Source: Oscillospiraceae bacterium
Lineage (GTDB): Bacteria; Bacillota; Clostridia; Oscillospirales; Oscillospiraceae
Assembly: GCA_016295225.1 (NCBI GenBank)
Contig: JAEDLP010000003.1
Location: forward strand, 1 to 38,970
DNA length: 38,970 nt
Direction of reading: 5' to 3'
A program made the translations under genes and the position numbers. Under the pieces are notes generated by a model. The model had not been told where the DNA came from. It saw nothing but the letters and a program-made list of their open reading frames with translations, and ran no database searches. Shown piece by piece: positions 8,115 through 15,135 of the stretch; within the stretch, counting starts at the first letter, position 1, and every line of letters begins with the position of its first letter.

Positions 8115-9599
8115 ATGGAAAAAGAACAGATATTTCACTGGTCTGAACTGAATTATGTCTGTCTGCTCCTTCGGCTGGGACGGAATATCCTGCTGATCCT
8201 GATGGCGGGGCTCATTGCGGTGATGCTGTCCCTTACCGGCATTCAGTTGCTGCACGAGGATGAGTATTCGGCCAGCGCGACCCTGGCTGTCAACGTGAAG
8301 AGCAGCGGCTATTCTGCGGTTCTGTCTGATTTGTCCGCTACGTCAGAGATTGCCACAACATTCACGCAGCTTTTTGAGAGCAACATGTTCGGAGAGGTGG
8401 CTGCCAGCCAGTTGAGGGTCTCCAGCCTGCCGGGCACTTTATCTGCATCTGTCATCCCGGAAACCAACCTGCTTACTCTGTGCGTTACGGCTTTGTCTCC
8501 TGAAGATGCCTTCTGTACCCTGCAGTTGATGCTGGACAATTACGATACCCTGTCTGAACATGCGTTTCAGAATATCGTTTTGAAGGAACTCAACAGTCCG
8601 TCGGTTCCGACGGCTCCATCCAATCCGGTGCATTTCGGCTCGGTCTGTAAGAAGGCGTTTGTAGTCGGCGCGGGGATCATGGTTCTTCTCCTTCTGGCCG
8701 CTGCGCTTCAGGCAGATACGATCCAAAGTACGGCGGCCTTCCGCCGCAAGCTGGATACGCGGCTTTTTGCGACCATCCACCATGAGAAGAAGAATAAGAC
8801 CATAAAGGCAAAACTGAAACAGTCCAATAAGGGACTGCTGATCACCATGCCGGCGGCAGGATTCCATTTCACGGAAGAGATCGGCAAGCTGGCGCTGAAA
8901 GTGGGATACGCGGCAAAAAAGGCAGATCGAAAAGTTATTTTGGTCACCAGCGTAGCAGAAAACGAGGGGAAATCCACGATAGCGGCCAATCTGGCGCTCT
9001 CTTTGGCACAGAGCGATCATAAGGTTTTGCTGATTGATGGGGACCTCCATAAGGCGGCACAGTTTAAGCTGTTGGGGCATAAGCCCAAACAGGAGATGGC
9101 ATCCATACTGGAAGGGAAAGCACCCTGCACGCCGGACTATCTGGAGAGGTATCATCTGCATACCCTCTTTTCCACGACGGCCAGTGAGAAGGCGGCTGAG
9201 CTTCTGGCCTCAGAGGGGATGACCCGGCTGTTGGAGACCTGTCGGAAGGATATGGACTATATTATCATCGACACGCCGCCCATGGCCATGTTCTCCGATG
9301 TGGAAGTTCTGGCGGATCAGGCGGATCTATCCATCCTTGTGGTTCGGCAGGACTGTGTGCCCGCCCGGGTGATCAACGACACGGTTGATGTGCTGGAGCA
9401 ATGTAAAGCAGACTTCCTGGGATGCGTTTTCAACGATGTGAGAAGCGCACCCTTCACCAGCGACCACCACGGCTACGGCTACTACGGCTATGGGCATGGC
9501 TACGGCTATCAGTACGGCTATGGCGGCTATGATAAGGGCCACAGGAGCCGCGGGAAGGAAAAAACTTCGGGACAGGGGGGAGACCATGGACGAGCATAA
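8115..9599 (+). CDS. Tyrosine kinase with fused Wzz-like domain (BY-kinase), first copy
   Basis: A 494-residue bacterial tyrosine kinase of CpsC-CpsD fused type. One membrane segment lies at about 22-45 and a second at about 186-203, bracketing an external Wzz-like chain-length domain. The cytoplasmic kinase has a P-loop in SVAENEGKSTIAANLALSL near 278-297, Walker A-prime LLIDGDLHKA near 305, and Walker B YIIIDTPPMAMFSDVEV near 381. The tail is a Gly-Tyr run (GYGYYGYGHGYGYQYGYGG) with nine tyrosines, the expected autophosphorylation cluster. These kinases regulate polymer length and export. GAGGTGAGGGAGC precedes the ATG. The gene's end overlaps the second kinase by 14 bases. Confidence 0.9.
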   Translation: MEKEQIFHWSELNYVCLLLRLGRNILLILMAGLIAVMLSLTGIQLLHEDEYSASATLAVNVKSSGYSAVLSDLSATSEIATTFTQLFESNMFGEVAASQLRVSSLPGTLSASVIPETNLLTLCVTALSPEDAFCTLQLMLDNYDTLSEHAFQNIVLKELNSPSVPTAPSNPVHFGSVCKKAFVVGAGIMVLLLLAAALQADTIQSTAAFRRKLDTRLFATIHHEKKNKTIKAKLKQSNKGLLITMPAAGFHFTEEIGKLALKVGYAAKKADRKVILVTSVAENEGKSTIAANLALSLAQSDHKVLLIDGDLHKAAQFKLLGHKPKQEMASILEGKAPCTPDYLERYHLHTLFSTTASEKAAELLASEGMTRLLETCRKDMDYIIIDTPPMAMFSDVEVLADQADLSILVVRQDCVPARVINDTVDVLEQCKADFLGCVFNDVRSAPFTSDHHGYGYYGYGHGYGYQYGYGGYDKGHRSRGKEKTSGQGGDHGRA

Positions 9600-11085
9600 C
9601 CTGGATCGTGAGCGCGCGGAGGATGTGGTTTCTGATGCGGAAAAAATCGATCTTTTCCGCCTGTTACATGAATTTTGGAAGGCTGTTCAGCGGCTGTTTT
9701 GGATCCCTGTGGCTCTGGCTGTGCTGTGCTGTGCATTGTTTGCTGCCCGTGCATGGTGGAGGTATACCCCCATGTATCAGTCTGAGGTCACATTCACCAT
9801 CCAGACTTCCAACAGCGGTTCCACGGGCGATATCAGCGGCAGCAATACCTATTACGACAAGGCCGCAGCGGAACAGCTCACCAAAACATTTCCTTATATC
9901 ATCAGTTCGGAACTGCTCCAGAGTATGCTACGGCAGGAGCTGGGGGTAGATTCCCTGAATGGCTCTGTCACGGCCTACACTGTGGAAAACACAAACCTGT
10001 TTTCCCTGGTGGCCACCAGTTCCGATCCCCAGGCCGCCTATGATATGCTGAGCGCAGTGATGCAGGTCTATCCCAAGGTGGCGGACTACGTGATCGGCAG
10101 CACGGACATGTATATTCTCACTGAGCCGGTGGTGGCGACGGAACCGTATAACGACCTGTCTGTTCTGCGTCCGGCTATCAAAGGCGCGTTTCTGGGCTGT
10201 GTCATTGGTCTGGCTGTTGTTCTCTTGTATGCTGCCACCTGTAAGAGCATTCAGGACCCCAGAGAGGTGCGCAGCCAACTGAATCAGGTCTGTCTGGGAA
10301 CGATACCGCAGGTTTCTTTCAAACGGCGCTCCAAGGAGACGGAACCTATCGTTTCGATTCAAAATGAAAAAATTTCCGGAGAGTTCCAGGAGAGCATCCG
10401 ACGTCTGCGGATGAAGTTCCTGCGGGAAAATGAAACGAAAACCGCGCAGGTTCTCATGGTTACCAGCACGCTCCCTGGAGAGGGCAAGACCACCGTGGCG
10501 TCTAACCTGGCGCTGAGCCTCAGTCAAAACGGAGCACGGGTCATCTTAGTAGATCTGGACCTGCGAAAACCCTCGGTGAAAAAGAATCTAGGAATCTCGG
10601 TCCAGTCCAGGGGAGTGGGCTACCTGCTGACCAAAGGCGGAAACGCACAGGAATATCTGCTCTCTGTGGAAGACAGCGATTTGCGTTTGCTGGCGGATGA
10701 TGAGTCAACAGGGTCCCTTCGCACGAAAGCGGCTTCACGCAGGCTGAACGCCATCCTGAAGGAGCTGCGGCAGGAGGCCGACTACATTATCCTGGATACG
10801 CCGCCCAGCGGCCTGCTGGCTGACAGCGGCGCGGTGGCGCATCTGGCGGACGGAACCATCTATGTGATTCGCTCCGGCGTTCCCCAGGTCTCCCATATCC
10901 TGGACGTTTTCCAGTTCCTCGGAGAGAGCGGCGCAAAAATCATGGGCTGTGTTCTTAACGGCGCCCACGGCAGCCGCAGTGGGTATGGGTACTATGGATA
11001 CGGATATCATTACGGTTATGGATACGGCGGATATGGAACGAAGGGCTACGGCCTGGACAGAAAAAAACGGGATACGAAAGAGTAA
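9586..11085 (+). CDS. Tyrosine kinase with fused Wzz-like domain (BY-kinase), second copy
   Basis: A 499-residue paralogue of the preceding kinase. The frame is open from 9490, but the ATG at 9586 has GGGGGGAGACC directly upstream and overlaps the previous gene by 14 bases, so I use it. Membrane segments lie near 41-58 and 195-213 around a Wzz-like region. The P-loop is STLPGEGKTTVASNLALSL near 290-308, with ILVDLDLRKP near 319 and YIILDTPPSGLLADSGAVA near 399. The tail has ten tyrosines in Gly-Tyr repeats. The P-loop neighbourhood here (LPGEGKTT) is closer to the family norm than the first copy's ENEGKST. Both copies keep kinase motifs, so this is not simply a split adaptor-kinase pair. Last gene of the operon. 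Confidence 0.9.
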   Translation: MDEHNLDRERAEDVVSDAEKIDLFRLLHEFWKAVQRLFWIPVALAVLCCALFAARAWWRYTPMYQSEVTFTIQTSNSGSTGDISGSNTYYDKAAAEQLTKTFPYIISSELLQSMLRQELGVDSLNGSVTAYTVENTNLFSLVATSSDPQAAYDMLSAVMQVYPKVADYVIGSTDMYILTEPVVATEPYNDLSVLRPAIKGAFLGCVIGLAVVLLYAATCKSIQDPREVRSQLNQVCLGTIPQVSFKRRSKETEPIVSIQNEKISGEFQESIRRLRMKFLRENETKTAQVLMVTSTLPGEGKTTVASNLALSLSQNGARVILVDLDLRKPSVKKNLGISVQSRGVGYLLTKGGNAQEYLLSVEDSDLRLLADDESTGSLRTKAASRRLNAILKELRQEADYIILDTPPSGLLADSGAVAHLADGTIYVIRSGVPQVSHILDVFQFLGESGAKIMGCVLNGAHGSRSGYGYYGYGYHYGYGYGGYGTKGYGLDRKKRDTKE

Positions 11086-11088
11086 AAA

Positions 11089-11130
11089 GAGCGGGCCTCG
11101 GATTGAGTTTCGAGAGCCCGCTCTCTTTTT
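11089..11130 (+). terminator. Intrinsic terminator of the polysaccharide-control operon
   Basis: The arms AGAGCGGGC-CTCG and CGAG-A-GCCCGCTCT form a long GC-rich stem with one bulged A, followed by CTTTTT. It starts three bases after the stop of the second kinase. Confidence 0.88.
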
Positions 11131-11150
11131 GCCTTTCCATTTGAGTGCTG

Positions 11151-11187
11151 AAAAAGACGCTGCAGCTTCTGCTACAGCGTCTTTTTG
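11151..11187 (-). terminator. Terminator of the VWA-SLH gene (bidirectional)
   Basis: AAAAAGACGCTG and CAGCGTCTTTTT form a 12-bp stem with a 13-base loop. Read on the minus strand it ends in a T-run and lies 26 bases after the VWA-SLH stop codon. It also works on the plus strand as a backup for the operon terminator. Confidence 0.8.
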
Positions 11188-11213
11188 AAGAATCAGAATG
11201 TGCGGATAAAGGC

Positions 11214-13370
11214 TCAGACCACTTCGCCGGGGTTTTCAGAGGAATTGGAATCGGACCATTCCTTCTCAAATGCCTGCCAGTCACGGATGGGCAGCATCTT
11301 GGTCCAGACTTCGTAGTTGGTGCCGTCGGAGTTGGTCTTCATTTCGTATTCGTGGGAGTTGGTGGCTTCCTGCACCTGAGCGTAATACCACTGGGTGGTG
11401 TCCATATTGTCGGGCCACTTCAGCATGTCATACAGCAGGTGATCCTTTTCGGGGGCGCGGCCCAAGGTGCGGTTGACCATGGTCATGGCCTCGGCGCGGG
11501 TGATGAGCTTCTGAGGACGGAAGGTGCCGTCTTCGTAGCCGTTGATGATGCCGGCGGCAGCAGCTTCGTTGATGTACTGCTCTGCCCAGTGGCCGCTGAT
11601 GTCGGGGAAAGCATCCACGCCGCTGGCTTCAATGTCGAAGAACCGGCTGGCGATGGTGGCAAACTCAGCGCGGGTAATCTTGCCGTTGGGCTTAAAGGAG
11701 CCGTCGGGGTAGCCGGAGATAATGCCGGCGTTGGACAGGGTGCAGACGGCGTTGTTGAACCAGTTGTTAACCGACACGTCAGTGTAGTTGCTGGTCTGGC
11801 TCCAATACTCGTTGCGGGCCTCGTCAGTGAGCATCCGGAAGAAGATGGTGGCGACCTCGGCGCGGGTGATCTGGCCCTGGGGCTTCACGGGCATCTTGGT
11901 CTGGTCATCGGTCTTTTCGCCGGTGTAGTAGTCCACAGGATAACCGATGATATAGCCGAAATGATCTTCAGTGTTCAACAGGGGAGGAGGGGTATACTCG
12001 CCGTCGCTACCGCCGCCGGAGGAAACGGTATAGGAAAGAGAAGGTTCAGGGAACGACATTTCCTCGATGGAGGAAGCAGAATTGTCCGGGACGGTCAAGT
12101 TTGCTTCAACATTGGTGTCGACTAGATGCGTACCGCTGGAAAGGTCGGGGTCCGTCAACTTGACATAGTAGGAAAGCGTCAGGGTTTGACCAATGAGCAG
12201 ATCCTGATTAAGCGTTAAAGTGAATTTTTCGCTGCCATCTCCAGCGGGAACGTACTTCAGGGTGGCATATGTTGTTTCGCCGGATGCAAAGACAATAGAG
12301 TTGCCGGAATCAAGTTTGCCGATAATATTAACACCGTCGAAGTTTAGGACGAATTCCTTGTCCGTTACAACATCAAAGTTATACACTTCGCCATCTGCCT
12401 TGTTGGCGTTGTAACCGATCACGTCAGTGATGACGCTGCCGGAGGGAACAACGACGCTCAAATCGGAGATAGCGGAGAGGAAATTGCTGTACTTGCAGTT
12501 GCTCTTATTTGCAACGTAAGAGACGAAGTCGCCGGCTAAATCAGTGAGGTTTTCCAGCGCGCCTATTTCGTTGTAATAGGGGAAACCAAAAGTGATCAGG
12601 TTGATATCAGTGGGAATTAAATCAACTGCGTCAGCAGAAGCAACGATAGCATTTTCGAAGTTGGTGTTAGCTAAAGAAGTATCAGCTCTTAATTCGGCGA
12701 TCGTTTTACTTACCTCGGAGGGATTATCAGCAGCCTCATTGTAAGTGCCAAAACGATTGGATTCGCCAGAATAGCTGGTATCATCGCTGTAATAGAAGAA
12801 ACTGCCGCCGTCGGTAATCAAAACCATATACTTTTTGACGCCAGAGGGGGCGTTTTTAAGATCAGCTAAACCGGCACGGATACCCGCCTGGACGTTTGTG
12901 CCGACATTAGCTGCAGCAAAGGCAACTGTTTGATTTCTAACGTCGTTCGTATTGATAGTAGAGTTGCTCATTGCGTGTACGGTTTTTGCCTGACTAGCAA
13001 AAACGGTAATGCCAACGTAGAGGTTTTTGTTAGAGAGAAGCGTTGCCACAGCACCAGCATATTTTTCAATCAGCGTATCACCAGTTTTTTCGTCAACCAA
13101 CAGACTCTCCGTAGCGTCCAGCACGAACTCCACAGCAACGGGCTTCTTGGGGGAGGGAGGAGCGACTGTCAAAGTTACCTGGGCCTCTTTATTGGAACGC
13201 CAGGCGCTCTGGTCAGTTACAGTTTTCCCCAAGGAAACACCATTCGGGTAAGAAATAGGATCAGGTTTGGGATTTGCGGTTTTTGTCCCTGCCGCAAGCG
13301 CAGTTGAAGGAATCAAACTAACCGCCATAATCACAGCCATCATACAGGCCAAAAGTCTGTGTTTGCGCAT
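11214..13370 (-). CDS. Secreted von Willebrand A domain protein with SLH cell-wall anchor
   Basis: A 718-residue surface protein. Residues 1-27 are a classic signal peptide ending ALAA. A von Willebrand A domain spans about 75-310: AVEFVLDATESLL carries the metal-site motif as D-A-T-E-S, with threonine in place of the first serine of DxSxS. YMVLITDGGSFFYY supplies the later TDG motif. A beta-rich region (about 310-480) with YYVKLTDPDLSSGTH resembles adhesin or pilin-like repeats. Three SLH domains fill about 490-690 (ISGYPDGSFKPNGKITRAEF, INGYEDGTFRPQKLITRAEA). SLH domains normally bind pyruvylated wall polysaccharide. The ATG at 13370 has GGAGGT seven bases upstream. Likely role: adhesion or surface binding. 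Confidence 0.9.
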   Translation of the reverse strand: MRKHRLLACMMAVIMAVSLIPSTALAAGTKTANPKPDPISYPNGVSLGKTVTDQSAWRSNKEAQVTLTVAPPSPKKPVAVEFVLDATESLLVDEKTGDTLIEKYAGAVATLLSNKNLYVGITVFASQAKTVHAMSNSTINTNDVRNQTVAFAAANVGTNVQAGIRAGLADLKNAPSGVKKYMVLITDGGSFFYYSDDTSYSGESNRFGTYNEAADNPSEVSKTIAELRADTSLANTNFENAIVASADAVDLIPTDINLITFGFPYYNEIGALENLTDLAGDFVSYVANKSNCKYSNFLSAISDLSVVVPSGSVITDVIGYNANKADGEVYNFDVVTDKEFVLNFDGVNIIGKLDSGNSIVFASGETTYATLKYVPAGDGSEKFTLTLNQDLLIGQTLTLSYYVKLTDPDLSSGTHLVDTNVEANLTVPDNSASSIEEMSFPEPSLSYTVSSGGGSDGEYTPPPLLNTEDHFGYIIGYPVDYYTGEKTDDQTKMPVKPQGQITRAEVATIFFRMLTDEARNEYWSQTSNYTDVSVNNWFNNAVCTLSNAGIISGYPDGSFKPNGKITRAEFATIASRFFDIEASGVDAFPDISGHWAEQYINEAAAAGIINGYEDGTFRPQKLITRAEAMTMVNRTLGRAPEKDHLLYDMLKWPDNMDTTQWYYAQVQEATNSHEYEMKTNSDGTNYEVWTKMLPIRDWQAFEKEWSDSNSSENPGEVV

Positions 13371-13484
13371 AATACTACCTCCATTATATTACTTGCTTGG
13401 AAGGGCTGGCAGGTCTGGGGGATGCGTCTGCCCGCCAAGTCACATACCAAAATCTGCCGCACATCGGCACATATAGATACAATT

Positions 13485-13513
13485 ATTATAACATAGCCCT
13501 TTCGGAACGGCAA
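13485..13513 (-). promoter_or_regulatory. Sigma-A promoter of the VWA-SLH gene
   Basis: On the minus strand TTGCCG (13508-13513) and a perfect TATAAT (13485-13490) are exactly 17 bases apart. The predicted start near 13478 leaves an untranslated leader of about 108 bases before the ATG at 13370. I see no recognised riboswitch in that leader. Confidence 0.78.
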
Positions 13514-13590
13514 CCGAAAAACACCAGGAAATCTTGTATTTTTCCTTATTTATCAATGGTTTTTTCGTCGCTTTTCTGAGGTGGGAATCC

Positions 13591-13619
13591 TTGAATTTAG
13601 AAGGAGGCTATGGTATACT
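13591..13619 (+). promoter_or_regulatory. Sigma-A promoter of the peptide-modification (RiPP-like) operon
   Basis: TTGAAT (13591-13596) and TATACT (13614-13619) are 17 bases apart. The transcript would start near 13626, about 230 bases before the first confident gene. It diverges from the VWA-SLH promoter about 100 bases away, so one regulator could in principle act on both. Confidence 0.7.
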
Positions 13620-13856
13620 GGCAAAAAGCTGGTTTAGTCTGCCCTTTTTTAGGATACAAGGCATTTTGAACGCCCAGATGGATTGATCTGGAGATATTTG
13701 CACATCGAACAGGGCGTCGTCCTACCAGGAAAAAGGCAGCGAGATGGAACCTCAAGATTCATTTCACAATGAAAAATTGGCTATGCGAATAGAGAAAACG
13801 ATGATTCTTGCAAGAACAAATTCGTCGCATTGACCAAAGCGAGAGGAGGGGAAGCA
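13620..13856 (+). other. Long leader of the RiPP-like operon
   Basis: This stretch lies between the promoter and the PqqD-type gene. It holds a small hairpin (CCAGAT 13674-13679 with ATCTGG 13686-13691) and a possible 29-codon frame, ATG 13744 to TGA 13833, with only a weak AAAGGCAGCGAG upstream. The small frame has no recognisable pattern. I see no known riboswitch or terminator. The leader may carry regulation or simply be spacer. Confidence 0.35.
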
Positions 13857-14144
13857 TTGCGGGCAACCCAAGAAATGATTTTGCGAGAAATAGCAGGAGA
13901 AAATATCCTCATTCCGGTGGGGCAGATGGCTCTGAGAGTCCACGGAATGATTACCCTCAGTGAAAGCGGCCTGCTTCTGTGGAACCGCCTGCAGGAGGAG
14001 TGCACCGAGGAGGACTTGGTGCAAGCCATCCTGGCGGAGTACGAGATCGACAGGGAGACGGCGGCGGCAGACGTCAGAGCCTTTTTGGCGCGGATGGATG
14101 AGGTTGGTATCCTCTGTAAGGATACAGAGGAGGCGAGTGAATGA
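13857..14144 (+). CDS. PqqD-family peptide-recognition protein
   Basis: A 95-residue protein of the PqqD/RRE type. These small winged-helix proteins bind the leader of a ribosomal peptide and hand it to a modifying enzyme, commonly a radical SAM protein. Family blocks are ILREIAGENILIPVGQMALR near residues 8-27, GMITLSESGLLLWNRLQE near 29-46, ILAEYEIDRETAAADVRAF in the second half, and LDEVGIL-type ending. The frame is open to a TTG at 13830, but the TTG at 13857 has AGGAGGGG six bases upstream, and the family usually starts near this point. Its stop overlaps the next ATG as ATGA, so the two are translationally coupled. It heads the operon with the Cys-rich peptide, HPrK-like and radical SAM genes. 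Confidence 0.85.
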   Translation: MRATQEMILREIAGENILIPVGQMALRVHGMITLSESGLLLWNRLQEECTEEDLVQAILAEYEIDRETAAADVRAFLARMDEVGILCKDTEEASE

Positions 14145-14827
14145 CCAAGATGCCGAAGCGTCCCGATCCAAACCGCAAGAAGCGGTATACCATACTTGCG
14201 ATCCTTATTGTGGCGATCATTGTTTTGACGGTTATTCTTTGGCGCCTGTCGGAGGACGAGCGGATCGTCAACTTCCCCTATTTTGTTGAGGGGGATAAGG
14301 TTGAGGTCACCACCCTCTTTCAGTACTCCGGGGCCAATCCCGACTGTGGCGATGAGATGGGGGAGGACATTGCGGCCCTTTCTGTGGTGAACCGGTCCGG
14401 CAAGCATTTGACCTATCTGGAGCTGGTGCTGAAGCTGGAGACCGGCGAAAAGCTGGTTTTTGAGACCACGGATGTTCCCGCCAATGGGACCGTTTGGATG
14501 TTCTCCACGGACAATATGAGCTGTGCTTCTGACGTGGTGGTCCGGTCCATTTCCAGTACCGCTCGCCTGGAGAAAGAGGATACGATGCTGAGCGACAAGG
14601 TGCAGACCCAGGCGGAGGGCACCACGGTGACCCTGACCAACGTGTCCGGAGAGGACCTTACGGACCTTACCGTCCGCTGCCACACCCTGTTTGAGGAGGC
14701 CTACTTCGGCGGCCTGGCGTACAGCTACCCGGTGGATCGGCTCCCGGCAGGGGAGAGCGTCACCCTGGAAGCGGAGGACTGTTACCTGGGCGAGGCCGCG
14801 GTGGTCCGCATCAGCGAAAGTCGCTAA
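14141..14827 (+). CDS. Membrane-anchored protein of unknown function in the RiPP-like operon
   Basis: A 228-residue protein I do not recognise. Residues 1-15 are strongly basic (KRPDPNRKKR), then one hydrophobic segment lies at about 16-34. The remaining 190 residues are predicted outside the membrane and beta-rich. Two stretches look alike, ALSVVNRSGKHLTYLELVLK near 73-92 and TVTLTNVSGEDLTDLTVRC near 163-181, suggesting two copies of an Ig-like or FxLYD-like fold. A few cysteines (three or four) are present. It overlaps the PqqD gene by four bases and is 70 bases before the precursor-like gene. Such placement suggests a role in export, immunity or surface display of the product, but this is inference only. 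Confidence 0.7.
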   Translation: MTKMPKRPDPNRKKRYTILAILIVAIIVLTVILWRLSEDERIVNFPYFVEGDKVEVTTLFQYSGANPDCGDEMGEDIAALSVVNRSGKHLTYLELVLKLETGEKLVFETTDVPANGTVWMFSTDNMSCASDVVVRSISSTARLEKEDTMLSDKVQTQAEGTTVTLTNVSGEDLTDLTVRCHTLFEEAYFGGLAYSYPVDRLPAGESVTLEAEDCYLGEAAVVRISESR

Positions 14828-14850
14828 TTTATTAAATGTATAGAATCAGT

Positions 14851-14864
14851 CGGGGCGCGCCCCG
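14851..14864 (+). other. GC palindrome just upstream of the precursor-like gene
   Basis: CGGGGCGCGCCCCG is a perfect 14-base palindrome in the 70-base gap between the membrane-protein gene and the peptide gene. It has no T-run, so it is not a standard terminator. It could form a short stem that stabilises the peptide message or slows read-through. Confidence 0.4.
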
Positions 14865-14897
14865 GTTGGAGAGATAAAACGAGAGGAGAAACGTTTT

Positions 14898-15134
14898 ATG
14901 AAAGAATACGTAAAACCCGAGCTCTACTATGAGAGCTTCGAGTTGTCACAGCATATTGCGGGGTGCAATTTGACAATGAGCACAATGGATCCAATGAATT
15001 GTGTTGCAAGTGGCACAATTGGAGACGAGACTTGTGGAAGTTGGTTTGTTGAGGCAAATATGCTTTGTACGGTAAAAACCGAAAGCTATTGCTACAACAA
15101 CGCATCGTTCAACGTGACCACCATCAATTCCTGA
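14898..15134 (+). CDS. Cys-rich precursor-like peptide (candidate RiPP substrate)
   Basis: A 78-residue peptide with a strong AGAGGAGAAACG site before the ATG. The first 20 or so residues (MKEYVKPELYYESFELSQHI) look like a leader: charged and aromatic, with no signal peptide. From my recollection similar KPE-Y-ESFELS starts recur in short Clostridia peptides. The remainder is rich in Ser, Thr, Asn and Gly with five cysteines at 23, 35, 46, 57 and 65, spaced 12, 11, 11 and 8 apart. It ends in TTINS, so the last residue is serine. It sits between a PqqD-type protein and HPrK-like and radical SAM enzymes, the arrangement expected of a modified peptide. Thioether crosslinks are one possibility. 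No double-glycine cleavage site is present; AG at 21-22 is the nearest. Confidence 0.78.
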   Translation: MKEYVKPELYYESFELSQHIAGCNLTMSTMDPMNCVASGTIGDETCGSWFVEANMLCTVKTESYCYNNASFNVTTINS

Positions 15135-15135
15135 C

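Noticed and set aside
9490..9585. Upstream extension of the second kinase
   Set aside because: It overlaps the Gly-Tyr tail of the first kinase in another frame and lacks a ribosome-binding site; ATG 9586 has a strong one.
13611..13670. 19-codon frame with AAGGAGG upstream
   Set aside because: The Shine-Dalgarno and ATG lie inside the promoter spacer and -10 box, so they would not be on the transcript.
13830..13856. Earlier TTG start for the PqqD-type gene
   Set aside because: The Shine-Dalgarno AGGAGGGG is downstream of it and fits the TTG at 13857.
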